Program-made: the position numbers and the translations under genes
Shown: piece after piece, positions 27,657 through 35,183 of the stretch
Layout: every line of letters starts with the position of its first letter
Numbering within the stretch: the stretch's first letter is position 1
Notes under the pieces: model-generated
Databases searched by the model: none
The model's input: only the letters and a program-made list of their open reading frames with translations
What the model was told of the DNA's origin: nothing
NCBI GenBank assembly: GCA_024742285.1
Contig: JANSYR010000012.1
Coordinates: 100,260 to 164,259, forward strand
DNA length: 64,000 bases
Source: a bacterium
GTDB taxonomy: Bacteria; Myxococcota_A; UBA9160; UBA4427
Reading direction: 5' to 3'

Positions 27657-27755
27657 GATTCGTCGGCGGTCCCGCTGTCATGGGGCCCGTGCGGGGCCCG
27701 TTAGACCGGTGACTTTGCGTCGCCACCTTTCGATGGCTTTGCCTTTTTCTGAATC
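27657..27755 (-). promoter_or_regulatory. Cyclic-di-GMP-I (GEMM-I) riboswitch
   Basis: Read on the minus strand, the RNA carries the conserved GEMM-I parts in order: A-rich AGGCAAAGCC, a GAAA-capped hairpin (CCATCGAAAGGTGG), the conserved GACGCAAAG joining segment, then CACCGGTCTAA and a G/C-rich second hairpin (CGGGCCCCGC with GCGGGACCG). GATTC and GAATC at the two ends pair to form P1. This aligns closely with the known Vibrio Vc2 aptamer. It lies in the leader of the 3315-aa surface protein gene, 75 bases before its ATG, with a ribosome-binding-site hairpin in between, so c-di-GMP is expected to control translation of that gene. Confidence 0.88.
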
Positions 27756-27821
27756 TCTGTGTCGGCGGCGAGTCTCGCGCCGACCCTGGAAGTCGGTCGG
27801 GGTCGTTTCCTCGAGTTGGGG

Positions 27822-29225
27822 TCAGCTGGCCGGCAGGAAGTCGATCGGATAGACGATCGTGACGGGCGGGATGCCTTCCTTGGCGCCGAAGTCGAAGGTC
27901 TTCACGCGTTCGACGACGCGGCTGGCGAGCTCGGGCGCCTTCATGTCGGTGGACTTGACCTCGCAGAGCGAGACCGATCCGTCGGGCTCGATCACGAGAC
28001 GGAGGACGATCTGACCCCGGAGCGTGGGGTTGCTTCGCAGCGCACGGTTGTAGAGTCGGTAGAGCGCCGCCTTGTGGCGATCGAAGACGATCTGGATCTC
28101 CTCGTCCGTGCGCGACGCCGAAGGTCCACCGCCGGCGAGGGGGCGGTCACCGTTTCCGCCTCCGGTGCCGATCGAGCTGGTCGCGCGCTGGATCGCGACG
28201 CCCTCCAGACGCTCGCCGGTTCCGCCGGAGCCGCGGCTCAGCTCGGCGACGTTAATGCCACCGCTCGAACCCGCGGCCTGGGAGGCGACCATCGACCGCG
28301 TGGGCAGGTCGGCGGCAGCGCGCCCGTCATCCGTGATGCGTGCGTTCGAGCCGAGTCGATCGACGGTTTCGGTCGTCGCGAGGCCGGAGAGCTGCTCGCT
28401 GAAGGCGAGGAGGCCGCTGCTCGCGATGTCCTTCTTTCGAGCGGCCGGGCTCGACGCGCTCGCCGGGGCCGGCTCCGCCGCTTCCGCGACCGACTGGCTG
28501 TCGTTCGGCGCGACGGGCTCCTGCTCTTCACTCGGGCGGACGGGCTCCGGCTCGCGAACGGCCACGGTCGGCGGCACGGCCACGCGCTCGTCGCGGATCA
28601 GCTGGGTGAGGCGGTCCTGCTCGTCGAAGACCTCCCAGCGATCGGGAATCGGCAGATCGATCATCGGGAGAAGGAGGCCGAGCAGGAGGCTGACGAGGAG
28701 CGAGATCGCGAGGGTCTTGCGGAAACGCTCGTCGTCCTCGCCGCCGCGCGCCCAGGGCATGATCGAGGTCCGGATCGAGATCGCCCCAGGATCCCGCTCG
28801 ATCTCCCATTCGTTCTGTCGTTCCTCGACCTTGCGTTCCAGCTCGAGGATCTCGCCCGCGACCCAGTCGGCTTCGTCCTGCTTGCGCTCGATCTCGTCGA
28901 GGAGCTCCTCGCGCCGGGCCTCGACGTTCGCGATCTCCTTCTCGAAGCCTTCGATGCGAGTGCGAACGCGCTCGAGATGTCGTTCCGAATCGAGGCTCGG
29001 CTGGGACGCCTGCCAGAAGAGGTCGCTCGCGCCCAGCTCGTCGAGTTTCTCGAGAGACGAACAGACGGTCTCGAGATGGACGAATCGCGGGCGCTCCGCC
29101 TCGAGCGATTCGAGGCGTGCGTCGACCTCACGCAGGGATGCGAGCGTCGTGTCCAGGTCCGCGCGCGAGCGTCGCAGCTCGTCGCGGAGTTCCTGGCCAT
29201 GTCTTTCGTCGGCTTCTTCGATCAT
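27822..29225 (-). CDS. TonB-like energy transducer with AgmX/PglI-type C-terminal domain
   Basis: A 467-aa inner-membrane protein. Residues 1-165 are cytoplasmic and strongly coiled-coil (heptads rich in E, R and L); one membrane helix follows at about 170-187 (ISLLVSLLLGLLLPMI). A long periplasmic linker leads to a C-terminal domain (about 373-467) starting EEIQIVFDRHKAALYRLYNR and ending in VKTFDFGAKEG and a hydrophobic YPIDFLP, as in the TonB-like ends of AgmX/PglI proteins. A cytoplasmic coiled coil before the membrane helix is unusual for TonB. It follows the second ExbD gene by 18 bases, so it is probably the transducer driven by that ExbB/ExbD motor, reaching outer-membrane or surface partners. 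Confidence 0.88.
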   Translation of the reverse strand: MIEEADERHGQELRDELRRSRADLDTTLASLREVDARLESLEAERPRFVHLETVCSSLEKLDELGASDLFWQASQPSLDSERHLERVRTRIEGFEKEIANVEARREELLDEIERKQDEADWVAGEILELERKVEERQNEWEIERDPGAISIRTSIMPWARGGEDDERFRKTLAISLLVSLLLGLLLPMIDLPIPDRWEVFDEQDRLTQLIRDERVAVPPTVAVREPEPVRPSEEQEPVAPNDSQSVAEAAEPAPASASSPAARKKDIASSGLLAFSEQLSGLATTETVDRLGSNARITDDGRAAADLPTRSMVASQAAGSSGGINVAELSRGSGGTGERLEGVAIQRATSSIGTGGGNGDRPLAGGGPSASRTDEEIQIVFDRHKAALYRLYNRALRSNPTLRGQIVLRLVIEPDGSVSLCEVKSTDMKAPELASRVVERVKTFDFGAKEGIPPVTIVYPIDFLPAS

Positions 29226-29243
29226 GGTGTGGGATCCGCGCGG

Positions 29244-29756
29244 CTATCGGCCGGCCAGCGCCTGCTCCTCGCTGGCCTGCATCACCGCGAGGGAGATCTT
29301 CGTGTATCCCTGTCCGGTGCACGTCGACATCACGCGCTTCACGATTTCGAAGGGGACGGATCGATCGGCGAGGACCGTGACTTCCTGACTCTGCGCGACG
29401 GCCTGGGTGCTGGTGCCGATCACGCTCTGGCGGAGGTTCTGGAGGCGCGCTGCGATCGCGGGGATCTCGACGCCGGTTTGCGAGAGGATGGCGTCGACGG
29501 TCGTCGCGACCTCTCCCTGGACCGTCACCTGCTCGGGGCTCACGAAGACGACCACGGTCTCACGCGGCTTGTCCTCGACCGTCGAGGCCGGAAGCGTGAT
29601 CTGCTTCGGCGTCTCCAGGACCTCGGTCGTGGCCGAGTTCACGAGCAGGAAGAACACCAGGATCGTGAAGACGTCCATCAGCGACGTGAGGTTCATCTTG
29701 GGGACGGCATTCGAGAGGTTGCGGGACATCCGCTTCATTCGGCGGGAGGTGTTCAC
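29244..29756 (-). CDS. ExbD/TolR family protein (membrane Asp present)
   Basis: A 170-aa single-span inner-membrane protein of the proton-driven ExbB/ExbD and TolQ/TolR motors. The membrane helix LTSLMDVFTILVFFLLVNSA keeps the essential Asp (Asp28), the residue that carries protons in ExbD. The rest is a small periplasmic domain. It overlaps the preceding ExbD gene by 4 bases, so translation is coupled. The pair contrasts with the upstream ExbD copy, which has Asn at the same site. Having one TolQ-like and two TolR-like proteins matches the AglR-AglQ-AglS motor of Myxococcus gliding, which is why I compare this cluster to it. Confidence 0.92.
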   Translation of the reverse strand: MNTSRRMKRMSRNLSNAVPKMNLTSLMDVFTILVFFLLVNSATTEVLETPKQITLPASTVEDKPRETVVVFVSPEQVTVQGEVATTVDAILSQTGVEIPAIAARLQNLRQSVIGTSTQAVAQSQEVTVLADRSVPFEIVKRVMSTCTGQGYTKISLAVMQASEEQALAGR

Positions 29757-30283
29757 GGCGCGTCTCCGATCGAGATGTCGGTGAAGAGCGCGACTCGCAT
29801 GGGCTGCTCCTCGGCGTCCTCCGGCATGTCGGACGTGTCCGCCACGACCTCGCCGTAACCGTCGAGGGAGGCACTCCGGACGGCGTCCATCACCTGGATC
29901 AGGTGGTCGTATTCGACCTGCGGCTCGAGGAGGACGGAGGCCTGCGTCGAGTCGGGATGATCCCGCTTGAGAGAGACCGCCAACTCCTTGAGCGTCAAGA
30001 GGTCGTAGGCGTCTTCGACCATCGGGATCGTCGCGATCGTCACGTTCCCGTTCGTGATCTCGAGCCCGGCGTCCCGGACGATCACCTCGATCCGGAACTC
30101 GGGCGTATCCGATTCCGGGCCGCCCTGGCTCGACGGCATGTCGAGCTCGACGATCGTGATCCGCGAGAAGACGGCCGTGATCAGCAGGAACGGGACGAGC
30201 ACCACCATCAGGTTGAGGAAGGTGGTCATGTCCAGCTCCGAGGGCTGGGCGTTCGCGCGTCTGTAGTGATGACGTCGCGTCAC
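29753..30283 (-). CDS. ExbD/TolR family protein with Asn in place of the membrane Asp
   Basis: A 176-aa single-span protein of the ExbD/TolR family. The membrane helix is MTTFLNLMVVLVPFLLITAVF; Asn24 lies where ExbD, TolR and MotB have the proton-carrying Asp. The periplasmic part is of normal size and continues with RITIVELDMPSS, typical of this ExbD subgroup. It probably serves as a structural half of a mixed ExbD dimer with the next gene product, which keeps the Asp. It starts 5 bases after the ExbB stop and overlaps the next ExbD by 4 bases. Alternative: it alone could use a nearby acid such as Asp18, at the membrane edge. Confidence 0.9.
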   Translation of the reverse strand: MTRRHHYRRANAQPSELDMTTFLNLMVVLVPFLLITAVFSRITIVELDMPSSQGGPESDTPEFRIEVIVRDAGLEITNGNVTIATIPMVEDAYDLLTLKELAVSLKRDHPDSTQASVLLEPQVEYDHLIQVMDAVRSASLDGYGEVVADTSDMPEDAEEQPMRVALFTDISIGDAP

Positions 30284-30288
30284 GGTGT

Positions 30289-30939
30289 TCAGGCCTCCAC
30301 GCGTCGCTTCGAGCTCGTCGAGATCACGTTGAGGGCCTTGACCGAAGCCATCTCGAGGCCGTTGATGATCTCCGTCGTCTTGGCGACGAGGACCTGGTTC
30401 GTGATCAGGAGCGGGATCGCGACGATGAGACCGAAGGCCGTCGTGTTCATCGCGACCGAGATGCTCGCGGAGAGCAGATCCGCTTTCTCCGCCGGGTTCG
30501 CGTTCGCGACCGCGGTGAACGCCGAGATCAGGCCCATGATCGTTCCGAGAAGGCCCAGGAGGGTCGCGATGTTGGAGGCGAGCGCCACGTAGGGCGTCCG
30601 CTTCTCGAGGCTCGGGATGATCTCCATCATCCGCTCCTCCATCGCGATCTCGATGTCCTCACGTCGCCGGACGACGCCCTGGAGGTCGAGGCCCATGTTG
30701 AGCAGGCGGCCGACCGTGGACTCGTCCTGGCTGGTCAGCTCGCGGGCGCGATCGAAGTCGCCGTCGACGAGGGCGGGCTCGACCTGGGACCAGACGTCGC
30801 GGTTGCGCGCCGTGACCTGGGAGAGGGTGACGTAGCGCTCGATGGCGATCGCGGCACCCACCGCGAAGACCACGAGGATCGGGTACATGAAGGGGCCGCC
30901 GGTCAAGAAGAATCCGACGATCGAGTAGAACGTATCCAT
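30289..30939 (-). CDS. MotA/TolQ/ExbB proton channel family protein
   Basis: A 216-aa inner-membrane channel protein. Three membrane segments are visible: about 10-32 (FFLTGGPFMYPILVVFAVGA), about 117-142 (YVALASNIATLLGLLGTIMG) and about 160-185 (AMNTTAFGLIVAIPLLITNQ), with a cytoplasmic helical domain between the first two. LLGLLGTIMGLISAF and AMNTTAFGLIVAIP are the family signatures, including the Thr residues lining the proton path. With the two ExbD genes it would form the motor that turns proton flow into force on the TonB-like protein or the periplasmic TPR proteins. Confidence 0.95.
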   Translation of the reverse strand: MDTFYSIVGFFLTGGPFMYPILVVFAVGAAIAIERYVTLSQVTARNRDVWSQVEPALVDGDFDRARELTSQDESTVGRLLNMGLDLQGVVRRREDIEIAMEERMMEIIPSLEKRTPYVALASNIATLLGLLGTIMGLISAFTAVANANPAEKADLLSASISVAMNTTAFGLIVAIPLLITNQVLVAKTTEIINGLEMASVKALNVISTSSKRRVEA

Positions 30940-31019
30940 GGCGGTTGCCTCCTGCTTCGTGTCGAAGTCGTCGTCGACGACGCGTTCCGACGCGAGGTTC
31001 GTGAGACGGGTCGCGGGCC

Positions 31020-31328
31020 CTAGCGGGCTTCGTGTCCCGTGCGGATGTCGTGATAGTCGAGGCTTCGACGGAAGACCTCGGGGTCGAGAGCGCTGCGGTC
31101 CTGGCCGAAGCGCCGCGTGAGGTCGAGATCGTCGCCGAGATCCGAGGACTTCCAGGGGACGATGACCAACGACTTCGGGGACTCGTCGTTGCCGAGGATC
31201 GACATGCCGGAGATGTGCTTCTCCTCGTCACTCGAGTTGCCGTCGTCGGCATTCGCCGCTGAAGCGAAGAGCCCGACGCCGAGTAGGACGGCGAGCGCGA
31301 GGGGAAGGAATCGGGGTGAGTCGAACAT
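31020..31328 (-). CDS. Small exported protein of unknown function
   Basis: A 102-aa protein with a clear signal peptide (LPLALAVLLGVGLFASAANA, cleavage near ANA-DD). The mature 76 residues are acidic and polar (DDGNSSDEEKH, then KSLVIVPWKSSDLGDDLDL and a DPEVFRRSLDYHDIR end). I do not recognise a family. It lies 10 bases after the TPR lipoprotein and 80 bases before ExbB, in the middle of the motor operon, so a periplasmic accessory role is likely. The VIVPWKSS segment resembles a short strand that could dock on a TPR groove; this is a guess. Confidence 0.7.
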   Translation of the reverse strand: MFDSPRFLPLALAVLLGVGLFASAANADDGNSSDEEKHISGMSILGNDESPKSLVIVPWKSSDLGDDLDLTRRFGQDRSALDPEVFRRSLDYHDIRTGHEAR

Positions 31329-31338
31329 CTTCGTCCTC

Positions 31339-31959
31339 CTACTGCGACGCCCGTAGTTCGAGATCGGCGATCCAGATGGCGACCTGAGGGTCTTCGGGGA
31401 CGATCTCCTGGTAGCGTCGATAGTGGGCGAGGGCGCACCGGGCGTCGTCGAGGAAGAGGTCGCAGAGGATGCCCAGGTTGCGGTGCGCAGGATGGAAGTC
31501 GGAATAGAGCGCGATCGCTCGTTCGTAGCTCTCGCGCGACGCCTCGAGTCGGCCGAGCTTCCGGTAGACGAGACCCAGCTCGTTGTGTGCGACGACGTGG
31601 CGCGGGTGGAGCGCGATCGCCTGAAGCAGGGCGCGCTCCGCGTCCTCGAATCGCTCGGCGCGCCGGAGGGCGATCGCGAGGTTCACGCGCGGGGTTGCGC
31701 GCTCGGGAAGCGCTTCTGCCGAGGCCTCGAGGGCGGCGATCGCCGCGTCGAGATCGTCGCCGGCGAGGGAATCGAGCGCTTCACGGAATCGTGCGCGTTC
31801 GCCGAGTCCGACACCGCCGGATTCGGTCAGCCGGAAGCCGTCGTCCGTCCGGACGAGCGTGCCGCCCGAACCCCCGGTGCACGCGATCGTGAAGGAAACA
31901 ACGACGCCGACCAGCAGGAGGAGTGCAGGCAGGCGGCGGAACGGATGCGTCGGGCTCAT
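31339..31959 (-). CDS. TPR-repeat lipoprotein
   Basis: A 206-aa envelope lipoprotein. The signal ends in FTIAC (lipid-modified Cys27), followed by a Gly/Ser/Thr linker. Residues about 55-200 contain three to four tetratricopeptide repeats (ATPRVNLAIALRRAERFEDA, VVAHNELGLVYRKLGRLEAS, FHPAHRNLGILCDLFLDDA). Such small TPR lipoproteins act as assembly or docking factors, for example AglT/GltE in Myxococcus gliding. It overlaps the 1075-aa TPR lipoprotein gene by 4 bases and is followed by the small exported protein. Confidence 0.88.
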   Translation of the reverse strand: MSPTHPFRRLPALLLLVGVVVSFTIACTGGSGGTLVRTDDGFRLTESGGVGLGERARFREALDSLAGDDLDAAIAALEASAEALPERATPRVNLAIALRRAERFEDAERALLQAIALHPRHVVAHNELGLVYRKLGRLEASRESYERAIALYSDFHPAHRNLGILCDLFLDDARCALAHYRRYQEIVPEDPQVAIWIADLELRASQ

Positions 31960-34900
31960 CGTTCGACCTCCTCGCTCGTTTCCTCGACGGACGCCGTCGA
32001 CGGCGCTCCGCTCGCGGGGGCGATCGCTGCGGGCGGCGCGGGGGCGACGTCGGGCGACGCGGCTTCGTCTCCGGGCGTGACGAGCTCGTCCTCGGTCGGC
32101 GCCTCGACCTCGGCGAGGACCGCGGGCTCCTCGGCCTCGGCCTCGGTCGGCGTCGGCACGGCCTCGCGGAGCGGTGTGCGATAGACGTACCCGTCGAGGG
32201 ACTCGAGCGGGCCGGTGCTCATCTCCTGCTTCGCGTAGCGACCAGGAGAGACCTCGGCGAGTCGGGAGAGGCTGCGTTCGATCCAGGCGTTCGCGAGACC
32301 GGTCCGGGCCAGCTCGAGGTTCTTTTCGTGGAGAGAGATGGTCCGCTCCTCGAAAGGGAAGGCCTGCTCTTCGAGCATGTCGTCGTAGTCGAGGCGGTCT
32401 CCACCCGAGAGATCGGCAGGGCGCTCCGACTCGACGAGGGCACGGCCGAATTCGCCGTAGGCTTCGGCGATGTAGAAGGTCGCCGCCGCGGTGACGTCGC
32501 CCACGCCGTAGTCCACCAGCGCTTCGAAGTCCGCCACGACCTGCTCGAGGCTTCGCTTCTTGCGCGCGAGACTCCGGTCGAAGGGCTGGTCCAGCTCGAT
32601 CACCGCGTAGCGATCGAAGCCGGGCTCGACGAGCTCGAGAGCGGCCTTCGCGGCGAGCCCGCGGACGACGGGCGTACGATCCGATCCCGCCTTCGCATCG
32701 AGTGCGACGACGTGCCGGAGTGCTTCGCTCCGCTCGCGCGATTCTTTCAGCTTGCCGTGAATCTCTGCCATCTTGAAACGTGTTACGACCAGTCGTTCCA
32801 GCGGGTCGGTGTATTCCGTCACAAGAACCCGGAGAATGTCGAGGGCTCGACGCAGCTCGCCGGCATCTTCGTGCAGCGCTGCGGCAGTCGTGAGCGCTTC
32901 GGCTCGTTCCTCGGAGGTTTCGGCGCCGTCGGCGACACGTACGTACTCGACGGCGGCACTCGAGAGGTCACCCTCGGAGCGCCGTACGAACGCCATCTGG
33001 CGCGTGACGTCACGCTGAAGCACGTGGTCGGGATGATCGACACGGAAGGCTTCGAGCACCCCGGCGGCAGCGCCCCAGTCCTCGAGGGCGATCAGCGCGG
33101 CCGCCGCATCGTACTCGGCCATCGGTCGGATCGTCGAGTCGGGCGCGACCGCCGCGATCCGGAGGAAGTGGTCCGCGGCTGCCTTCGAGTCGCCAGCGAC
33201 CTTCGCGATCTCGCCCTGCTTGTAGACGGCGGCCGCGAGGTTGTCCGTCACGTCCTCGTCTTCGGGAAGCGCGAGCTCGGTCACGCGCAGGTAGGCGCGC
33301 TCTGCTTCCTCGAAGAGCTCGCTGTCGAAGGAGGCGTGCGCGATCGTGAGCCATGCGCCTCGGAGCGTCTTCTGCTCGGTGTCCGGGTAGTCCTCGACGA
33401 GTCGCGTCGCATGCCGAATGGCCTCGGCGTGGTCGCCCAGCGTATAGAGATCGTCGGCGGCCGCGCCCAGGACGAGGACCGCTCGCTCGTCCGCGGGGAA
33501 GGTCGTCGCGAACTGCAGGGAGGTTCCGACGACCGCACGAAGCGCGGGCTCCGATTCCTCGGGGTTCGTGCCTGCGTGCGCCTCGCGGCGGGCGAAGACG
33601 GCGGCGTAGCCGGCATCCGTCGCCTCGTCGTGGGCGGGGTATCCGTAGGCCACGGTCTCGAACGCCTCGGCGGCCTCCGTGAAGCGCTGGTCCTCGAGGA
33701 GGAGGTCGGCGAAGCGTCGATGGAGGCCCGGGGTCGCCGGGTTCTCGGGGAACGAGACGAGATACGTTCGGTACCAGCGGCTCGCCTCCGCGAAGTGTTC
33801 GGGGCGTCGCGGGGCCTCGTCGTCTTCCTGGTAGAGCGCATGCGCGTGCGTGGCGAGGTCGCGCAGGTTCGTCTCGAGATGGGCGAGGGTCTCCGTGGCG
33901 GCCTCGATGTCATGGTGCTCCCAGTAGGGAGAGGACACGCCGTAGGACTCGGCGAAGTCACGCTTGGCCTCGAGCACGAGTCGGGGGAAGTCGCCGGCCT
34001 CGTAGATCTCGACGATTCGCATGCCGAAGCGCGGCGCCATCGCGTGGTTCGGATAGCGCGCCGTGAAGGCCTGGTAGGTCTGCGCGGCGTCGGCATAGCG
34101 GAGCTTGTCGAGGAAGAACTCGCCCAGCTCGCGGTAGACACGGTGTTCGTAGGGACGGGAACCCTGCCCATCGAAGAACTGCGTGATGACTTCGGGCCCA
34201 CCCAGCTCGGAGAAGCAGAGGCTGAGTACCCGGAAGGTGTCCGCGACGCGCTGCGCCTCGGCTTCGTCCTCCACCTGATCGAAGTCGTAGTCGGTCGCGA
34301 CCTTGTGGTCGAGGAGCATGACGTAGCTGTGGAGCGCCTCTTCGAGCAGCATCTGCTTGTAGAGACTCCAGCCGAGCTTGTAGAGAGCGAGCTCGTAGTA
34401 GTCGGACGCCGGACCGAGCTCCACGATCGAGGAATAGGAGGACTCCGCATCGAAGAAGCGGCGGCGGACGAAGTGATACTCGCCCCGACGGAAGAGGAGC
34501 TCGTCCAGGTGGCGCGAGCCTGGTCGTTCCGCGATCAGCCGGTCCGCGACGGCGACCGCCTCGTCGACGCGTCCGAGCTCGTCGAGGGCCCGCGCCTTCT
34601 GGTAGAGCACCTGGTCGAGATACGGGTAGTCGGGATAGCGCGCGAGGATCCGGTCGTAGAGGGCGATCGCTTCGGCGGGCCCGGCGGTGTCTTCCGCGCG
34701 GACCGACGGATCGATCTCGGCGGGGTCGAGCTCTTCGTAGGCGAGTGGCTGCGCCGCGAACGTGCGGGACTCGAGCTGAGCTTCGGTCTCGCGCGGGGCG
34801 CGCTTCGTCGTTCGCGCCTCGCGTCGCGGGGTCGGCGCCGCGGCGGCAGGAACGGGTAGGGAGGCGCCCGACGGCTCGGACGTTCCGCGCGTCGCACGCG

Positions 34901-35183
34901 CCCCCAGGCTTCCGTAGGACTTCTCGAGGGCCAGGTCGGCGAGGCGTCGCATCGCTTCCGGCGTCAACGACGACTCGGGTGCCTCCGCGAGGAACTGCCG
35001 ATAGCCCTCCATCGCCTGTGCGAGACCGTCTCCGACCTCGACCTCCTCGAGGTCGGGCTGCCGTCCCTCGAGATCGGCGAGGGTGGCCTCTCCGCCGAGG
35101 CGGGCGCAGCCGACCGCCGAAGTCGCGGCCAGCAGGAACACGAGGGGGCCCGCTCGGAGCGATGGACGAACGGGGCGGCTCAT
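31956..35183 (-). CDS. Large TPR-repeat lipoprotein (1075 aa)
   Basis: A lipoprotein with lipobox SAVGC (Cys26) and a very long array of tetratricopeptide-like repeats through most of its length. Visible repeats include ALYDRILARYPDYPYLDQVL, ELFFRRGEYHFVRRR-like blocks, ADAAQTYQAFTARYPNHAMA, RYLRVTELALPEDED and ILRVLVTEYTDPLERLVVTR. The C-terminus is a low-complexity Ala/Pro/Glu/Thr-rich tail of about 80 residues (PTPTEAEAEEPAVLAEVEAP and onward), likely flexible. It is coupled by 4-base overlaps to genes on both sides. Role: probably a periplasmic scaffold between the inner-membrane motor and outer-membrane parts, as proposed for long TPR proteins of the Glt complex; inferred from context only. 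Confidence 0.88.
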   Translation of the reverse strand: MSRPVRPSLRAGPLVFLLAATSAVGCARLGGEATLADLEGRQPDLEEVEVGDGLAQAMEGYRQFLAEAPESSLTPEAMRRLADLALEKSYGSLGARATRGTSEPSGASLPVPAAAAPTPRREARTTKRAPRETEAQLESRTFAAQPLAYEELDPAEIDPSVRAEDTAGPAEAIALYDRILARYPDYPYLDQVLYQKARALDELGRVDEAVAVADRLIAERPGSRHLDELLFRRGEYHFVRRRFFDAESSYSSIVELGPASDYYELALYKLGWSLYKQMLLEEALHSYVMLLDHKVATDYDFDQVEDEAEAQRVADTFRVLSLCFSELGGPEVITQFFDGQGSRPYEHRVYRELGEFFLDKLRYADAAQTYQAFTARYPNHAMAPRFGMRIVEIYEAGDFPRLVLEAKRDFAESYGVSSPYWEHHDIEAATETLAHLETNLRDLATHAHALYQEDDEAPRRPEHFAEASRWYRTYLVSFPENPATPGLHRRFADLLLEDQRFTEAAEAFETVAYGYPAHDEATDAGYAAVFARREAHAGTNPEESEPALRAVVGTSLQFATTFPADERAVLVLGAAADDLYTLGDHAEAIRHATRLVEDYPDTEQKTLRGAWLTIAHASFDSELFEEAERAYLRVTELALPEDEDVTDNLAAAVYKQGEIAKVAGDSKAAADHFLRIAAVAPDSTIRPMAEYDAAAALIALEDWGAAAGVLEAFRVDHPDHVLQRDVTRQMAFVRRSEGDLSSAAVEYVRVADGAETSEERAEALTTAAALHEDAGELRRALDILRVLVTEYTDPLERLVVTRFKMAEIHGKLKESRERSEALRHVVALDAKAGSDRTPVVRGLAAKAALELVEPGFDRYAVIELDQPFDRSLARKKRSLEQVVADFEALVDYGVGDVTAAATFYIAEAYGEFGRALVESERPADLSGGDRLDYDDMLEEQAFPFEERTISLHEKNLELARTGLANAWIERSLSRLAEVSPGRYAKQEMSTGPLESLDGYVYRTPLREAVPTPTEAEAEEPAVLAEVEAPTEDELVTPGDEAASPDVAPAPPAAIAPASGAPSTASVEETSEEVER

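Noticed and set aside
21177-27704. A 2175-codon open frame on the plus strand opposite the giant surface protein
   Set aside because: The product is a monotonous Arg/Glu/Val/Asp string with no domain or signal; the minus strand holds clear DUF11 and OmpA domains. It is a by-product of GC-rich codon use.
31923-34859. A 978-codon plus-strand open frame opposite the large TPR lipoprotein
   Set aside because: No recognisable motif and Arg/Glu-rich shadow composition; the minus-strand product has a lipobox and TPR repeats.
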